From: Prado023 sp963736425
GTDB lineage: Bacteria > Actinomycetota > Actinomycetes > S36-B12 > CAIYMF01
DNA length: 64,000 nucleotides
Assembly (NCBI GenBank): GCA_963736425.1
Contig: CAVTOX010000005.1
Span: forward strand, 1-64,000
Direction: 5' to 3'
Shown here: piece by piece, positions 27,784-37,004 of the stretch
How the letters are laid out: each line of letters opens with the position of its first letter
Numbering within the stretch: position 1 is the stretch's first letter
Program-made: the position numbers and the translations under genes
The notes under the pieces: generated by a model
Databases searched by the model: none
Told to the model about the DNA's origin: nothing
What the model saw: the letters and a program-made list of their open reading frames with translations, nothing else

Positions 27784-28203
27784 CTACGTGCAGCCGACCT
27801 CGGCCTTGACCGCGTCTATGTCGGTGGTGAACCCGTTGATCGCAGCCTCGTACTGCGGCGCCGCCTCGCTCGGCGGGACATCCGCGGGAATCGCCTCGAT
27901 GGCCGTTGTGAAGGTGTCGTAGGCCGCAGCAACGTCCTTCTGCGCTGCGTCCTCCAGCTGGGAGAGCGGAACCGAGTTCGCCTCGATGGCGGCCTGAACC
28001 AGGCCCCACTGGGCCTTGACCGCATCTGCGGACGCGCCGCTCTCAACGAGCTTCTGCATCGTGTCGACCTCGCTCTCCACCTTGGAGGCACCTGCGCAGT
28101 ACGCGGCGTTCGCCTCTTGCGTGTCAGCCGACGAGGAGCAGGCCGACAGGGATAGGGCCAGTGCGATCCCGGCCAGAGCGGCTGTGGTGCGCGTGATCTT
28201 CAT
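27784..28203 (-). CDS. Small lipoprotein, helical
   Basis: A 139-residue lipoprotein with a short signal and lipobox LSAC (cysteine near residue 22). The mature part is predicted helical and rich in Ala, Glu and Val, with a Cys near each end (YCAGASK and EVGCT). No family recognised. ATG 28203 follows GAGGAG by six bases. It is the first gene of the leftward unit that continues with the GH3 gene, and a perfect GAGAGCGCTCTC palindrome lies upstream. A role at the cell surface in sugar capture is only a guess from context. Confidence 0.7.
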   Translation of the reverse strand: MKITRTTAALAGIALALSLSACSSSADTQEANAAYCAGASKVESEVDTMQKLVESGASADAVKAQWGLVQAAIEANSVPLSQLEDAAQKDVAAAYDTFTTAIEAIPADVPPSEAAPQYEAAINGFTTDIDAVKAEVGCT

Positions 28204-28300
28204 GTGCGGCTCCTCAACGGAGGCACCTGCGATCCATCCGGGCCGGACACGGATCGCGGGAGGGGCCTCCCGATAGTGGTGGTGACGCCAGTAAACCAGT

Positions 28301-28312
28301 GAGAGCGCTCTC
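28301..28312. promoter_or_regulatory. LacI-type operator, site 1
   Basis: Perfect 12-base palindrome GAGAGCGCTCTC in the divergent region between the lipoprotein/GH3 unit and the DUF4380-like gene. The identical sequence recurs at 29386, 34219 and 34302. It is typical of LacI/GalR operators (central CG). The LacI regulator at 39.3 kb is the obvious candidate to bind it. Confidence 0.75.
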
Positions 28313-28399
28313 CAGTCTCGCCGGGGGCCGACGCAACGGTGCGTGTCGCACGTCGGCGCGCCGTCGCAACCCTGTGACCTGACCTGCTTGGATGCAGGG

Positions 28400-29400
28400 A
28401 TGCACGTCGCCCGCGCACTGTCCAAGCGCTGCGGCCCGACCGAGGTCGAGTTCCTGCCCTCGGAGGGCGGCCGCCTGACCCGCCTCCGGTACAACGGAGT
28501 GGACCTCGTCCTCCCGCCCGGCCGGGTGCCGGATTTCCACGGCGACACCTTCTGGCCCAGCCCGCAGTCGCGCTTCGACTGGCCGCCCCCACCCATCCTC
28601 GATGCGGCGCCCTACGAGGTCGTCACCGAGTCAGCGCTCGGCCTCACCCTGCGAAGCGCGCCCGACCCCGACTTCGGGTTCCAGGTCGAGAAGCGGTTCG
28701 ACCTGTCCGAGCACGGGACTGGCAATCGAGTTCTCGCTGACCAACATCTGGTCACGCCCACAGGACGTCGCCCCGTGGCAGGTGACCCGGGCCCCACGCG
28801 TTGGGATCCTCGTCTGGGCAACCGGGCCAGCTCTTCCGCGACGCCGACCGGCTGCAGAAGCAGGACGAGGATCCCGGCTGCTGGTTCCTGCACTCCGACT
28901 CGACCGCGATGTTCGAGGGGCTGGAGGTCGGCCGCGACCACTCGAGCATCGTGGTGCCCGCGGTGACGGCGACATCGAAGCTCTTCACCGACGCCCGTGG
29001 ATGGCTGGCCCATGCGCACCATTCGACCCTCTTCCTGAGGGTCTTCCCCGACCTGACACTCGACCAGGCAGCACCGCGCCAGGCCGAGGTCGAGATGTAC
29101 TTCGACGCGGAGCGCGACTACATCGAGTTCGAGAACCAGGGCGCCTACGTGACCCTGGCCCCGGGGCAGAGCCTCACCTACCCCGTCGAATGGCGATTCC
29201 GAGCGATCGACCCCGAGTTGCCGACCGACCGGATCAGCCCGGAGCTGTTCGCGGAGATCCATGCCGAACTCGGCCCGCGGCGCCAGGTCGCTAGGCCCGG
29301 ATCGACCCGGAGCAGGGACCTGCGGACGAGGATCGCGGAAGGGTTGACAACTCCTCCGCGCGCGGCCATTCTGGGACAGATGCGGGAGAGCGCTCTCTAA
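28400..29400 (+). CDS. DUF4380-like mutarotase-fold protein (frameshifts)
   Basis: About 300-330 residues of a galactose-mutarotase-like beta-sandwich, closest in style to DUF4380. Recognisable pieces are FLPSEGGRLTRLRYNGVDLV, GDTFWPSPQSRFDWPPPP, EFSLTNIWSRPQDVAPWQVT, LFRDADRLQKQ and YDxE-like FDAERDYIEFENQGAYVTL. Such folds bind or epimerise sugars. Frame changes near 28727 and 28828. The open frame as written runs to 29400, through the promoter and operator of the next gene, so the true end is probably near 29294 where a neighbouring frame stops. Its upstream region contains LacI-type operator site 1, linking it to the sugar regulon. Confidence 0.6.
29344..29397 (+). promoter_or_regulatory. 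ABC-ATPase promoter with LacI-type operator, site 2
   Basis: Consensus -35 TTGACA (29344-29349), 17-base spacer and -10 CATTCT (29367-29372). The perfect palindrome GAGAGCGCTCTC is at 29386-29397, about 7 bases after the predicted transcription start. An operator in the early transcribed region would block initiation or escape when LacI is bound. Confidence 0.7.
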
Positions 29401-29525
29401 GGCGCTCCTCCGGCATCGCCCCCCATCGGGTTGTGGTCATCGCCATGGCGCTGGCCCGGTGCCGAGCACCACCCTCCACACGGATCGTCCGGCACGTACC
29501 TGCCGGTGAAGGGAACGATTGAATC

Positions 29526-30935
29526 ATGGCCAGTGTGACGTTCAAGGGCGCGACCCGGATCTACCCGGGGTCGACCAAGCCTGCGTTGGACAAGTTGGAC
29601 CTCGAGGTCCACGACAAGGAGTTCCTGGTCCTCGTCGGACCGTCGGGGTGCGGGAAGTCGACCTGCTTGCGGATGCTCGCCGGGTTGGAGGAGGTCAACG
29701 AGGGCGCGATCTTCATCGGCGACCGGGACGTGACCAACCTGGCCCCGAAGGATCGCGACATCGCGATGGTGTTCCAGTCCTACGCCCTGTACCCGCACAT
29801 GACCGTGCGGGAGAACATGGGCTTCGCGCTGCAGATCGCCGGGATGGACAAGAAGGAGATCGCCCAGCGGGTCGACGACGCCGCGAAGATCCTGGACCTC
29901 GAACCGTACCTGGAGCGCAAGCCCAAGGCCATGTCCGGCGGGCAGCGCCAACGCGTGGCCATGGGCCGGGCGATCGTGCGCAACCCGCAGGTGTTCCTGA
30001 TGGACGAACCGCTGTCCAACCTCGACGCCAAGCTGCGGGTGCAGACCCGCACCCAGATCGCCAAGCTGCAACGCGACCTCGGCGTCACCACCGTCTACGT
30101 CACCCACGACCAGACCGAGGCCATGACCATGGGCGACCGGATCGTCGTGCTCAAGGACGGGCTGCTCATGCAGGTCGGCACCCCCCAGGAGCTCTACGAC
30201 ACCCCCAACAACGTCTTCGTCGCCGGATTCATCGGCTCCCCGGCCATGAACATCATCGAAGCCCCCCTGGTCAACGGCAACATCGTCCTCGGCGGCAAGT
30301 CCGTCCCCATCCCCGAAGCCGCCGCCAAGATCCTCACCGAACGCGGACGCACCAGCGTCGTGGTCGGCATGCGCCCCGAGGACCTGCGCGTCACCGACAG
30401 CGACACCGCCTGGCCCGTCGAGGTCCTGATCGTCGAGGGCCTCGGAGCCGACGCCTACGTCTACACCGAGGTCAAGCTCCCCGACGGACCAACCAAGCAG
30501 GTCGTCGTCCGCACCGACGGCCGCCAGATCCCCTCCCGCGGAACCACGCTCAGCATCGAAGCAATCCCCCACCACGTCCACCTCTTCGACCCCGAAACCG
30601 GCGAACGCCTGCATGTACTGACGCAGCCGGACTGGACAGTGGCCCAGACCCGTACGGGGGCTGGGCCACTGTCATGTCCGAGCGGTACGCTGAGCGGAAG
30701 CTGCAGGAGGTCAGAGGGCTGCGGGCGTGCGCACCTCGATCAGGTCGACCTCGCCGCGACGGCTGAAGATGCTCGCGCTGAGATCGGCCGGGATCCGCCA
30801 TCGGGGCACTCCACCGCGGTCCCGTCCGCCTTCACGACTCGCACCTTCAGCGCCTCGGCCTGCTTGTACACGACCGGCACCTGGCAGAACGTGAAGGCCA
30901 GCGAGCCGGCCGGCAGGTCCACCGTGCCGTCGTAG
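29526..30935 (+). CDS. Sugar ABC importer ATPase, MsmX/UgpC/MalK type (3' end altered)
   Basis: The conserved part (about 365 residues, to near 30615) is a complete CUT1 sugar-importer ATPase. It has Walker A GPSGCGKST (38-46), Q-loop FQSYALYP, signature MSGGQRQRVAMGRA (136-149), Walker B VFLMDEPLSNLDA, switch His in VTHDQTEAMTMGD, and a C-terminal MOP/TOBE regulatory domain ending LFDPETGERL. The frame as written then runs another 100 codons through a strong hairpin (30635-30673) and antisense to the next gene. A stop exists in the next frame at 30619-30621, so a frame change near the 3' end is likely. It is the only ATPase beside two ATPase-less importers and may energise both, as MsmX does elsewhere. 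Confidence 0.92.
   Translation: MASVTFKGATRIYPGSTKPALDKLDLEVHDKEFLVLVGPSGCGKSTCLRMLAGLEEVNEGAIFIGDRDVTNLAPKDRDIAMVFQSYALYPHMTVRENMGFALQIAGMDKKEIAQRVDDAAKILDLEPYLERKPKAMSGGQRQRVAMGRAIVRNPQVFLMDEPLSNLDAKLRVQTRTQIAKLQRDLGVTTVYVTHDQTEAMTMGDRIVVLKDGLLMQVGTPQELYDTPNNVFVAGFIGSPAMNIIEAPLVNGNIVLGGKSVPIPEAAAKILTERGRTSVVVGMRPEDLRVTDSDTAWPVEVLIVEGLGADAYVYTEVKLPDGPTKQVVVRTDGRQIPSRGTTLSIEAIPHHVHLFDPETGERLHVLTQPDWTVAQTRTGAGPLSCPSGTLSGSCRRSEGCGRAHLDQVDLAATAEDARAEIGRDPPSGHSTAVPSAFTTRTFSASACLYTTGTWQNVKASEPAGRSTVPS
30635..30673. terminator. Strong hairpin after ABC-ATPase gene
   Basis: Perfect 13-base-pair stem GACAGTGGCCCAG paired with CTGGGCCACTGTC, with a further CCC/GGG pairing in the loop. It lies 15 bases past the likely true stop of the ATPase gene and faces the end of the leftward 1,100-residue gene, so it may serve both. 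Confidence 0.75.
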
Positions 30936-33900
30936 CCGAGGACGTCGATGTACTCGAAGATCCCGGGCGTCTCGCGCCATTCGCTGGCGCGCAGCAGGAT
31001 GGGTCGGAACACGATCTGGCCGTCCTCGACCCGCAGCCCGAGCTCACCGAGGCGGGTGAGCACCTCCTCCTTCACCTGGCCGGTCATGCCGGGCTGACGG
31101 GCACCATGCCCGGCGGGGGTGTGGGAGTAGGGGTCGGTGGGGAAGGCCCCGTAGACCTCGGCTGACTTGCAGTAGCCGAGCCCGGCACGCACATCCTCAT
31201 AGGCCTCGATCAGCGCCTGGACCGTCGCACTCGACTCACCATCGGCCACCGCGCGTTCGATGGTCTCCTGAACCGCGAGCAGGAGCTTGGACACCATGTG
31301 CCAGTAGATGCTCCCCAACCCCTCGTAGGCGAAGAACGACCCGGACCGCCCCGTGAACTCCGCGTGGGTGAACACCTCCTCGAAGATGTCGAGCAGCTCG
31401 GCGCGACTTGCCTGCGCCACCTCGCCCAGATCCGGATCCGCCGCGAGCCCGTCAAGGACCTCCTGCACGTCGCGGACATTGCGGATGCCTGCGGCGAAGT
31501 GCAGGTCTCCGTGCACATCGGCGACCACGAGGCTGCGGTCCCCCGCCGCGACCAGGGCGGCGACCAACGGGCAGGACTCCGCCCGACTGGCCGGGAACGT
31601 GTTGCGGTCGAGGAAGCCCGCAAGGTCCTTGTCCGGGTACAGCGTGTAGCTGTGCTGGTCCGCGCGGTACAGGGCGCTGGCCCGCAGGCCGGCGAGCAGG
31701 GCGAGTGACTCCTGCGCCCCCAGCTCGCCACTGGACAGCACCGCGACCTGGCCCTCGAGCATCTCGGGCAGTCGCCGGATCCGAGCGGCGCCGTCGGACA
31801 TGTCGAGGATGTTGTACGAGTGGTAGAGCGCATCCTCGCGCCGGTTCGCCATCAGGCTCGCGTCGACGTAGGCGAGCGCCGCGTCCAGCAGCGACTGGAC
31901 CTGTTCGCCCGTGACCACCGTCCGGGCCCCGCTGAACCCGGCGTAGACGCGCTGACGGTAGGCACTGCCGAGGGCCCCCAGATCGTCCATGAAGGCCCGG
32001 CGAGCGCCGTCCGTGAAGCCCTGGTCGAGGTGCTCCTGATGCGCCTGGAGTGCCTGCGAGACGGCGTCGAGCAGGTGCGCGAGCTCGACGGTCAGGTGCG
32101 TGTCCTCGGTGACGAGCTCGCGAACGAACTCCACGTAGCGGCGCAGCTGGGCGAGGGTCACCACGGACAGCCCGCGGCCGACGAGGGCGTTGTTGGCGTC
32201 GTTCCACTCCGGGCGCTGGGTGTTCATCCAGATCCCGCCGTCCGGCACGAGATTCACCAGCTTCGCCAGCAGCAGGAGCAGGAGCTTCTCAGCCAGGGTG
32301 ACCCGCACCAGCTCGCCGTCAGCCCCGTGGACCAACCTGCCGTCGGCCACCGAGCCGGGCGACCCGGGCCGCGACGAGCGCCTCGTGGTCCTCGTCGAAG
32401 GTGATCGTCTCGAACGGGTCGACCAGGATCTGGTCGTAGTCGGCGATCCGGTAGGGGACGTCGGCGTGGGTGAAGATCGCCGCATCCAGCATGTCCTCCA
32501 GCCGACCCGGGTGGAACCGGGCCGAGGTCTCCAGGAGCCGGAGCAGGTAGATGATCTGGTGGTCGCTCCAGTAGCCGATGTTGGCGAACGGGTTCTCCGG
32601 CTCCGGAACCTCCCAATCGACTCCCGAGCGGGAGATCCGGTAGGGGTTGTAGCCGTCAGCAGTCGTGGCATCGAGGAACACCGCGACCATCGACTCCAGG
32701 TACTCCGGGAACGACCACGCGAGGGCCTCCCAGTTCTGGAAGATGTCGCGCCAGTTGCCCTGGAAGTTCAGCTGCGGATCCCCGTTCTCGTCGCGCAGCG
32801 CGATCTGGAACTTGTTCCACGGACGCGACGGATCCCCATGGCGACGGCTGAACGTCAGCGGCAGGTACTCCAGGGCCATCCGGTGCAGGTCGGGATCCCG
32901 GCTGGCCCGGGCCCCCTCGAGCAGCTGGCCGATCGTCATCTGCTCGGGCATGTCCGCCAGCAGGGCAGCGCACCGCTCGGCCGTCGCCGGGCTGCGCTCC
33001 TCGATGAACGCGAGCACGTCGCGGGCCTCGATCAGGTACCCCGTGGCGGGGATCCCACCGCGCATCACGTTGAACAGCACGTTGGCCGTGTGGTGGGCGG
33101 TGGCCAGCTCCTCGCCCGTGGACTGGAACCCGTCAGCGGATGCCAGGATCCGGTCGAGGTCAACTCGGTTGGCCCGCACGTCCTCGTCCAGCAGCGACAG
33201 CCAGCTCATCGCCGGCCTGGTGAGCAGGTCACGCAGCTCCACCACCTTCGCCGCGTCCTGGTCGACGTCACCCACCACGCTCCACGTTCGCTGTTCCGCC
33301 GGCGCGAGGCTGATCCGATCGTGCACGAGGTAGGCGCCGCGCTGGCCGCGCACGTCCCGCTCGGCCACGACGGGCCCGCCGCGGCGGAACGCCGGCAGCT
33401 GCTGGGTCGAGACGAGGTGGTCGACGTCACCGAGTCCGACGTGCCAGGCGACGTTCGCGTACAGGGACTCACTCGGCTCGGCCAGGTCGGTGAGCCGGGA
33501 GCTCAACCAGAACATGCCCAACCCCGTGCGCGGGTCGGACTCGGAGCGCTTGTACGCGTCGAGCAGGTTGCTCAACCGGTTCTGGGTGTCGACGTCGACA
33601 CCTGCAGGGAGCACGTTGACGAATCCATCGAGGAGCTCGACCTCACAGGACCGATCGCCGACGTTGGTCAGCTCACTGGTGCGCACGATGCCGAAGCGGC
33701 CGCCGGTCTGCCAGGTGACGCGCATCCGCAGGCCCAGGTCCGCCCGGGTCTCCTCGAAGACCAGCGCGGTGCCCGCGACGTCCTTGTAGAGGACGCGCCG
33801 CACCCCGTCGGCCACCTGGGGTACCGACGTGAACGGCTCCCACAGGACCTCGGCGGATCCCGGCCCGTCACCCGCAGCAGGCTCAGGCCACCGGTCCGAC

Positions 33901-34156
33901 CCGCGCTCTCGGCCACCTTGTCATCGGTGTAGTACGGGAACAGCGCAGAGTCGGGCGCCACGCGTCCGGCGGTCAGCCCGCCCGTGCTGGACACGAAGAG
34001 CCAGGCGTCCCCGGCGCCGACGATCGTCATGAAGAACGGCGCCATCCGGTCGTAGTCATCGATCCGGTAGAACCGGCGGCCCAGGAGCTCCACGTAGCCC
34101 TCAGCGGTGTGGGTGCCTGCAGGAGCGACGCTGGGATCGAGGACCTTGTCGAGCAT
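30711..34156 (-). CDS. Large (about 1,100 aa) cellobiose-phosphorylase-clan-like protein (frameshifts)
   Basis: Joined from three or four frames starting at ATG 34156 (AGGAGG upstream). N-terminal beta-rich domain: RRFYRIDDYDRMAPFFMTIV and GDAWLFVSSTGGLTAGR, like the GH94 N-domain. A helical barrel region follows: NVLFNVMRGGIPATGYLIEA, NFQGNWRDIFQNWEALAWSF, GYNPYRISRSGVDWEVPEPE, NIGYWSDHQIIYLLRLLE and MNTQRPEWNDANNALVG. Then a helix-rich part and a C-terminal beta domain. The layout suggests a glycoside phosphorylase or hydrolase of the GH94/149/161-like clan, but it lacks motifs I can tie to a named family. No signal peptide, so cytoplasmic. Frame changes near 33857, 32357 and 30795. Flanked by LacI-type operators and facing a sugar importer. 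Confidence 0.65.
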
Positions 34157-34218
34157 GATGCGAGCCTCCTGGGACGAGTTGATGACGCGAGGCTACCGGA
34201 CGAATCAGGAGAATTCCG

Positions 34219-34230
34219 GAGAGCGCTCTC
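34219..34230. promoter_or_regulatory. LacI-type operator, site 3
   Basis: Perfect GAGAGCGCTCTC, extended to GGAGAGCGCTCTCC at 34218-34231, located 63 bases upstream of the leftward 1,100-residue gene. It is well placed to control that gene. Confidence 0.75.
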
Positions 34231-34271
34231 CCCCGAGAATGTCACAATCTGATAACGGCCGCAAGGTCGCC

Positions 34272-34327
34272 TTGACAAACGCTCGGCGGGGTGGATGCTG
34301 CGAGAGCGCTCTCCAGAGAGCCCTCTC
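34272..34327 (+). promoter_or_regulatory. Importer-2 promoter with LacI-type operators, sites 4 and 5
   Basis: A -35 TTGACA (34272-34277) and -10 GATGCT (34294-34299, 16-base spacer) are followed by a perfect GAGAGCGCTCTC at 34302-34313, at the predicted transcription start. A one-mismatch copy, GAGAGCCCTCTC, is at 34316-34327. The tandem sites sit on the promoter of the second importer operon. The long leader to 34463 holds no other feature I can support. Confidence 0.7.
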
Positions 34328-34462
34328 TCGGAGAGATGGGCGCAGGCCGCGAGCCCCCGTGGAGGCAGCGGACTGAGCGTCTGATTGGGCCGAGGTCGCG
34401 GAACCCCGTGGCCGCGCAGACCGCTCGGCGAGGTCGTCGGGCGATTGACACAGGGAGTGGAT

Positions 34463-35768
34463 GTGCGTTCTAACAGGAGGTCGTGGGTAGCCCTCACGGC
34501 GACGTTTGCGGGCTTGGCTCTGGTGGCTTCGGGCTGCTCGAGCGGCAGCGATACGGCGACTGACACGGCGTCGGAGGCTACGGGCACCGAGCCGGTGACC
34601 CTGTCCCTGGCGACGTTCAATGAGTTCGGGTACGAGGACCTGATCAAGGAGTACGAGACCCTGAACCCGAACGTGACGATCGAGGCCAAGAAGGCGGCGA
34701 CCTCGAATGAGGCCCGCGACAACCTGAACACCCGTCTGGCCGCCGGTTCCGGCGCGTCGGACATCGAGGCGATCGAGGTTGACTGGCTCCCTGAGCTGTC
34801 GCAGTACCCGGACAAGTTCGTGGACCTCAATGACCCGTCGGTCGAGGGTCGCTGGCTGCCGTGGAAGGTCGCGCAGGCGACGACTGCGGACGGCAAGCTG
34901 CTGGGCTACGGCACCGACATCGGCCCGGAGGGCATCTGCTACCGCAAGGACCTGTTCGAGAAGGCAGGGCTGCCGACCGATCGCGAGGAGGTCGCGACAC
35001 TGCTCGGTGGCGAGGGCGCGACGTGGGAGAAGTACTTCGAGGTGGGCGACCAGTTCGCTGCGAAGGACACCGGGTCGGCCTGGTTCGACAGTGCGGGCGC
35101 TACGTACCAGGGCATGATCAACCAGGTCAAGAACGCCTACGAGCAGGAGGACGGCACGATCATCGCGCTGGAGAACCCCGAGGTGAAGGCGATCTACGAC
35201 TCGGTCCTGAAGGCGTCCGAGACCCAGTCGGCGCACGTGGGCCAGTGGAGTGAGGACTGGACCGCGGCGTTCCAGAAGGACGGATTCGCCACGATGCTGT
35301 GCCCGGGTTGGATGCTCGGTGTGATCGAGGGCAACGCTGCTGGTGTCGAGGGTTGGGACATCGCCAACGTGTTCCCCGGCGGTGGCGGCAACTGGGGCGG
35401 GTCGTTCCTGACCGTGCCGGCGATGGGTGCCAACCAGGCCGAGGCCAAGAAGCTGGCCGCGTGGCTGACCGCCCCGGAGCAGCAGATCAAGGCGTTCAAG
35501 GCCAAGGGCACCTTCCCCAGCCAGGTCGACGCGCTGACCTCGCGAGGACCTGCTGTCGCAGACGAACGCGTTCTTCAACGACGCACCGACCGGCCAGATC
35601 CTGGCCGACCGGGCCAAGGCTGTGACCGTGGCACCGTTCAAGGGACCGAACTACTTCGCGATCAACGACGCGATGCAGCAGGCCCTGAGCCGGGTGGACG
35701 TCGACAAGACCGACGACGCCGCGTCGTCGTGGGCGAAGTTCGAGGAGGACGTCAACACTCTCGGCTGA
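34463..35768 (+). CDS. Sugar-binding lipoprotein of second ABC importer (one frameshift)
   Basis: A CUT1 solute-binding protein of about 434 residues. Signal peptide with lipobox LVASGC, a Ser/Thr/Ala linker, then LSLATFNEFGYEDLIKEYE, the usual NPNVTIE strand, LLGYGTDIGPEGICYRKDL and FATMLCPGWMLGVIEG. After EQQIKAFKAKGTFPSQ an extra base near 35543 shifts the frame. The true continuation is EDLLSQTNAFFNDAPTGQI and the stop is at 35768. GTG 34463 is chosen because GGGAG lies at the right distance. Regulated by two LacI-type sites. Beta-glucoside oligosaccharides are the inferred cargo, from the GH3 and GH1 genes around it. A long hairpin separates it from the permeases. Confidence 0.9.
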
Positions 35769-35775
35769 CGCCTGA

Positions 35776-35839
35776 CCGGCCAGCCCGGTCCCGGATCCCG
35801 CGCCCCAGTGGCACGGGATCACGGGACCGGGCTGGCCGG
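35776..35839 (+). terminator. Long hairpin between binding-protein and permease genes
   Basis: A 17-base-pair perfect stem, CCGGCCAGCCCGGTCCC paired with GGGACCGGGCTGGCCGG, plus about six further inner pairs (ATCCCG/CGGGAT) after a bulge. It begins eight bases past the binding-protein stop, inside the operon. It probably attenuates read-through or protects the 5' message, giving more binding protein than permease. Confidence 0.75.
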
Positions 35840-36023
35840 GCCCCACCCGCGCTGCGCCCGCACATGGGCGGTTCCCTGTCAGCGCGGACCCGACTCTGGT
35901 GAGTCACCCCACGCACTTCCGGCCCACACCCGGGCCCACTGCCAGACAGTGCGGTTCCAGCCGCACCCACACCCGCCGGACTCGACGGCCGTGGGTGAGT
36001 CGATCCGCAGACGAGGATGCCCG

Positions 36024-37004
36024 ATGTCTTTGAACGCAGCCCCCCCGATCCCGTTTAAGGCCGAGGACGAGGCCGACCGCCAGCTGGCCCGCCGAACGCG
36101 ACGCAACGCGTGGGACCAGAAGTTCTCCCCGTACCTGTACATCTCCCCGTTCTTCCTGCTGTTCGCCCTCGTGGGCCTGTTCCCCCTGGTGTACACCGCG
36201 TTCGTGTCGGTCCATGACTGGAACCTGATCGGCGGGAAGGGTGACTTCGTCGGGCTGGAGAACTACCAGCAGGTCCTGCAGCAGCCGCTGTTCTGGAAGG
36301 CCCTGCGCAACACGTTCAGCATCTTCCTGCTGTCCTCGGTGCCCCAGGTCCTGATCGGCCTGTTCCTGGCCGCGATGCTCGACGCGAACCTGCGGGCAAA
36401 GACGTTCTGGCGGATGGGTGTCCTGCTGCCCTACGTCGTGATGCCCGTGGCCGTGGGCATGATCTTCAACAAGATCTTCGCCGACCAGTCCGGCATGGCC
36501 AACGCGATCCTGGCCAAGTTCGGCCTCGACCCGATCGCCTGGCACGCCGACGTGCTGGCCAGCCACATCGCCATCGCGACCATGGTCGACTTCCGCTGGA
36601 CCGGCTACACCACCCTGATCCTGCTCGCCGGCATGCAGGCCATCCCCAACGACCTCTACGAAGCCGCCGTCGTCGACGGCGCCGCCCGCTGGCGGTCGTT
36701 CCGCTCGATCACAATCCCCTCCCTGAAGCCCACGATCATCTTCGTGGTGATCACCTCGACCATCGGCGGACTGCAGATCTTCGACGAGCCGCGCATGTTC
36801 AACCAGACCGGCAACGGCGGAGCCGACCGGCAATGGATGACGGTCACCATGTACCTCTACGAACTCGGATGGGGCGCCCAGAAGAGCTTCGGCCGCGCCT
36901 CGGCCGTGGCCTGGATCCTGTTCCTGATCATCCTGGTCATCGGGGGCATCAACTTCCTGATCACCCAACGGATCTCGGGGACCAGCTCGAAAGGCGGCAA
37001 GTGA
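36024..37004 (+). CDS. ABC sugar permease, MalF-like (importer 2)
   Basis: A 326-residue MalF/UgpA-type inner-membrane permease with six predicted helices. The first is SPYLYISPFFLLFALVGLFP, followed by the periplasmic GLENYQQVL loop. The EAA loop YEAAVVDGAARWRSFRSITI contacts the ATPase. No frameshift. ATG 36024 follows ACGAGGA. The frame is open further 5' but that part is untranslatable linker containing the hairpin. The stop overlaps the next permease start by one base, so the two are co-translated. Confidence 0.94.
   Translation: MSLNAAPPIPFKAEDEADRQLARRTRRNAWDQKFSPYLYISPFFLLFALVGLFPLVYTAFVSVHDWNLIGGKGDFVGLENYQQVLQQPLFWKALRNTFSIFLLSSVPQVLIGLFLAAMLDANLRAKTFWRMGVLLPYVVMPVAVGMIFNKIFADQSGMANAILAKFGLDPIAWHADVLASHIAIATMVDFRWTGYTTLILLAGMQAIPNDLYEAAVVDGAARWRSFRSITIPSLKPTIIFVVITSTIGGLQIFDEPRMFNQTGNGGADRQWMTVTMYLYELGWGAQKSFGRASAVAWILFLIILVIGGINFLITQRISGTSSKGGK

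Noticed and set aside
30721..30935. C-terminal extension of the ABC ATPase as a new domain
   Set aside because: It crosses a strong terminator hairpin and lies antisense to the next gene. Its composition is unlike the rest of the protein.
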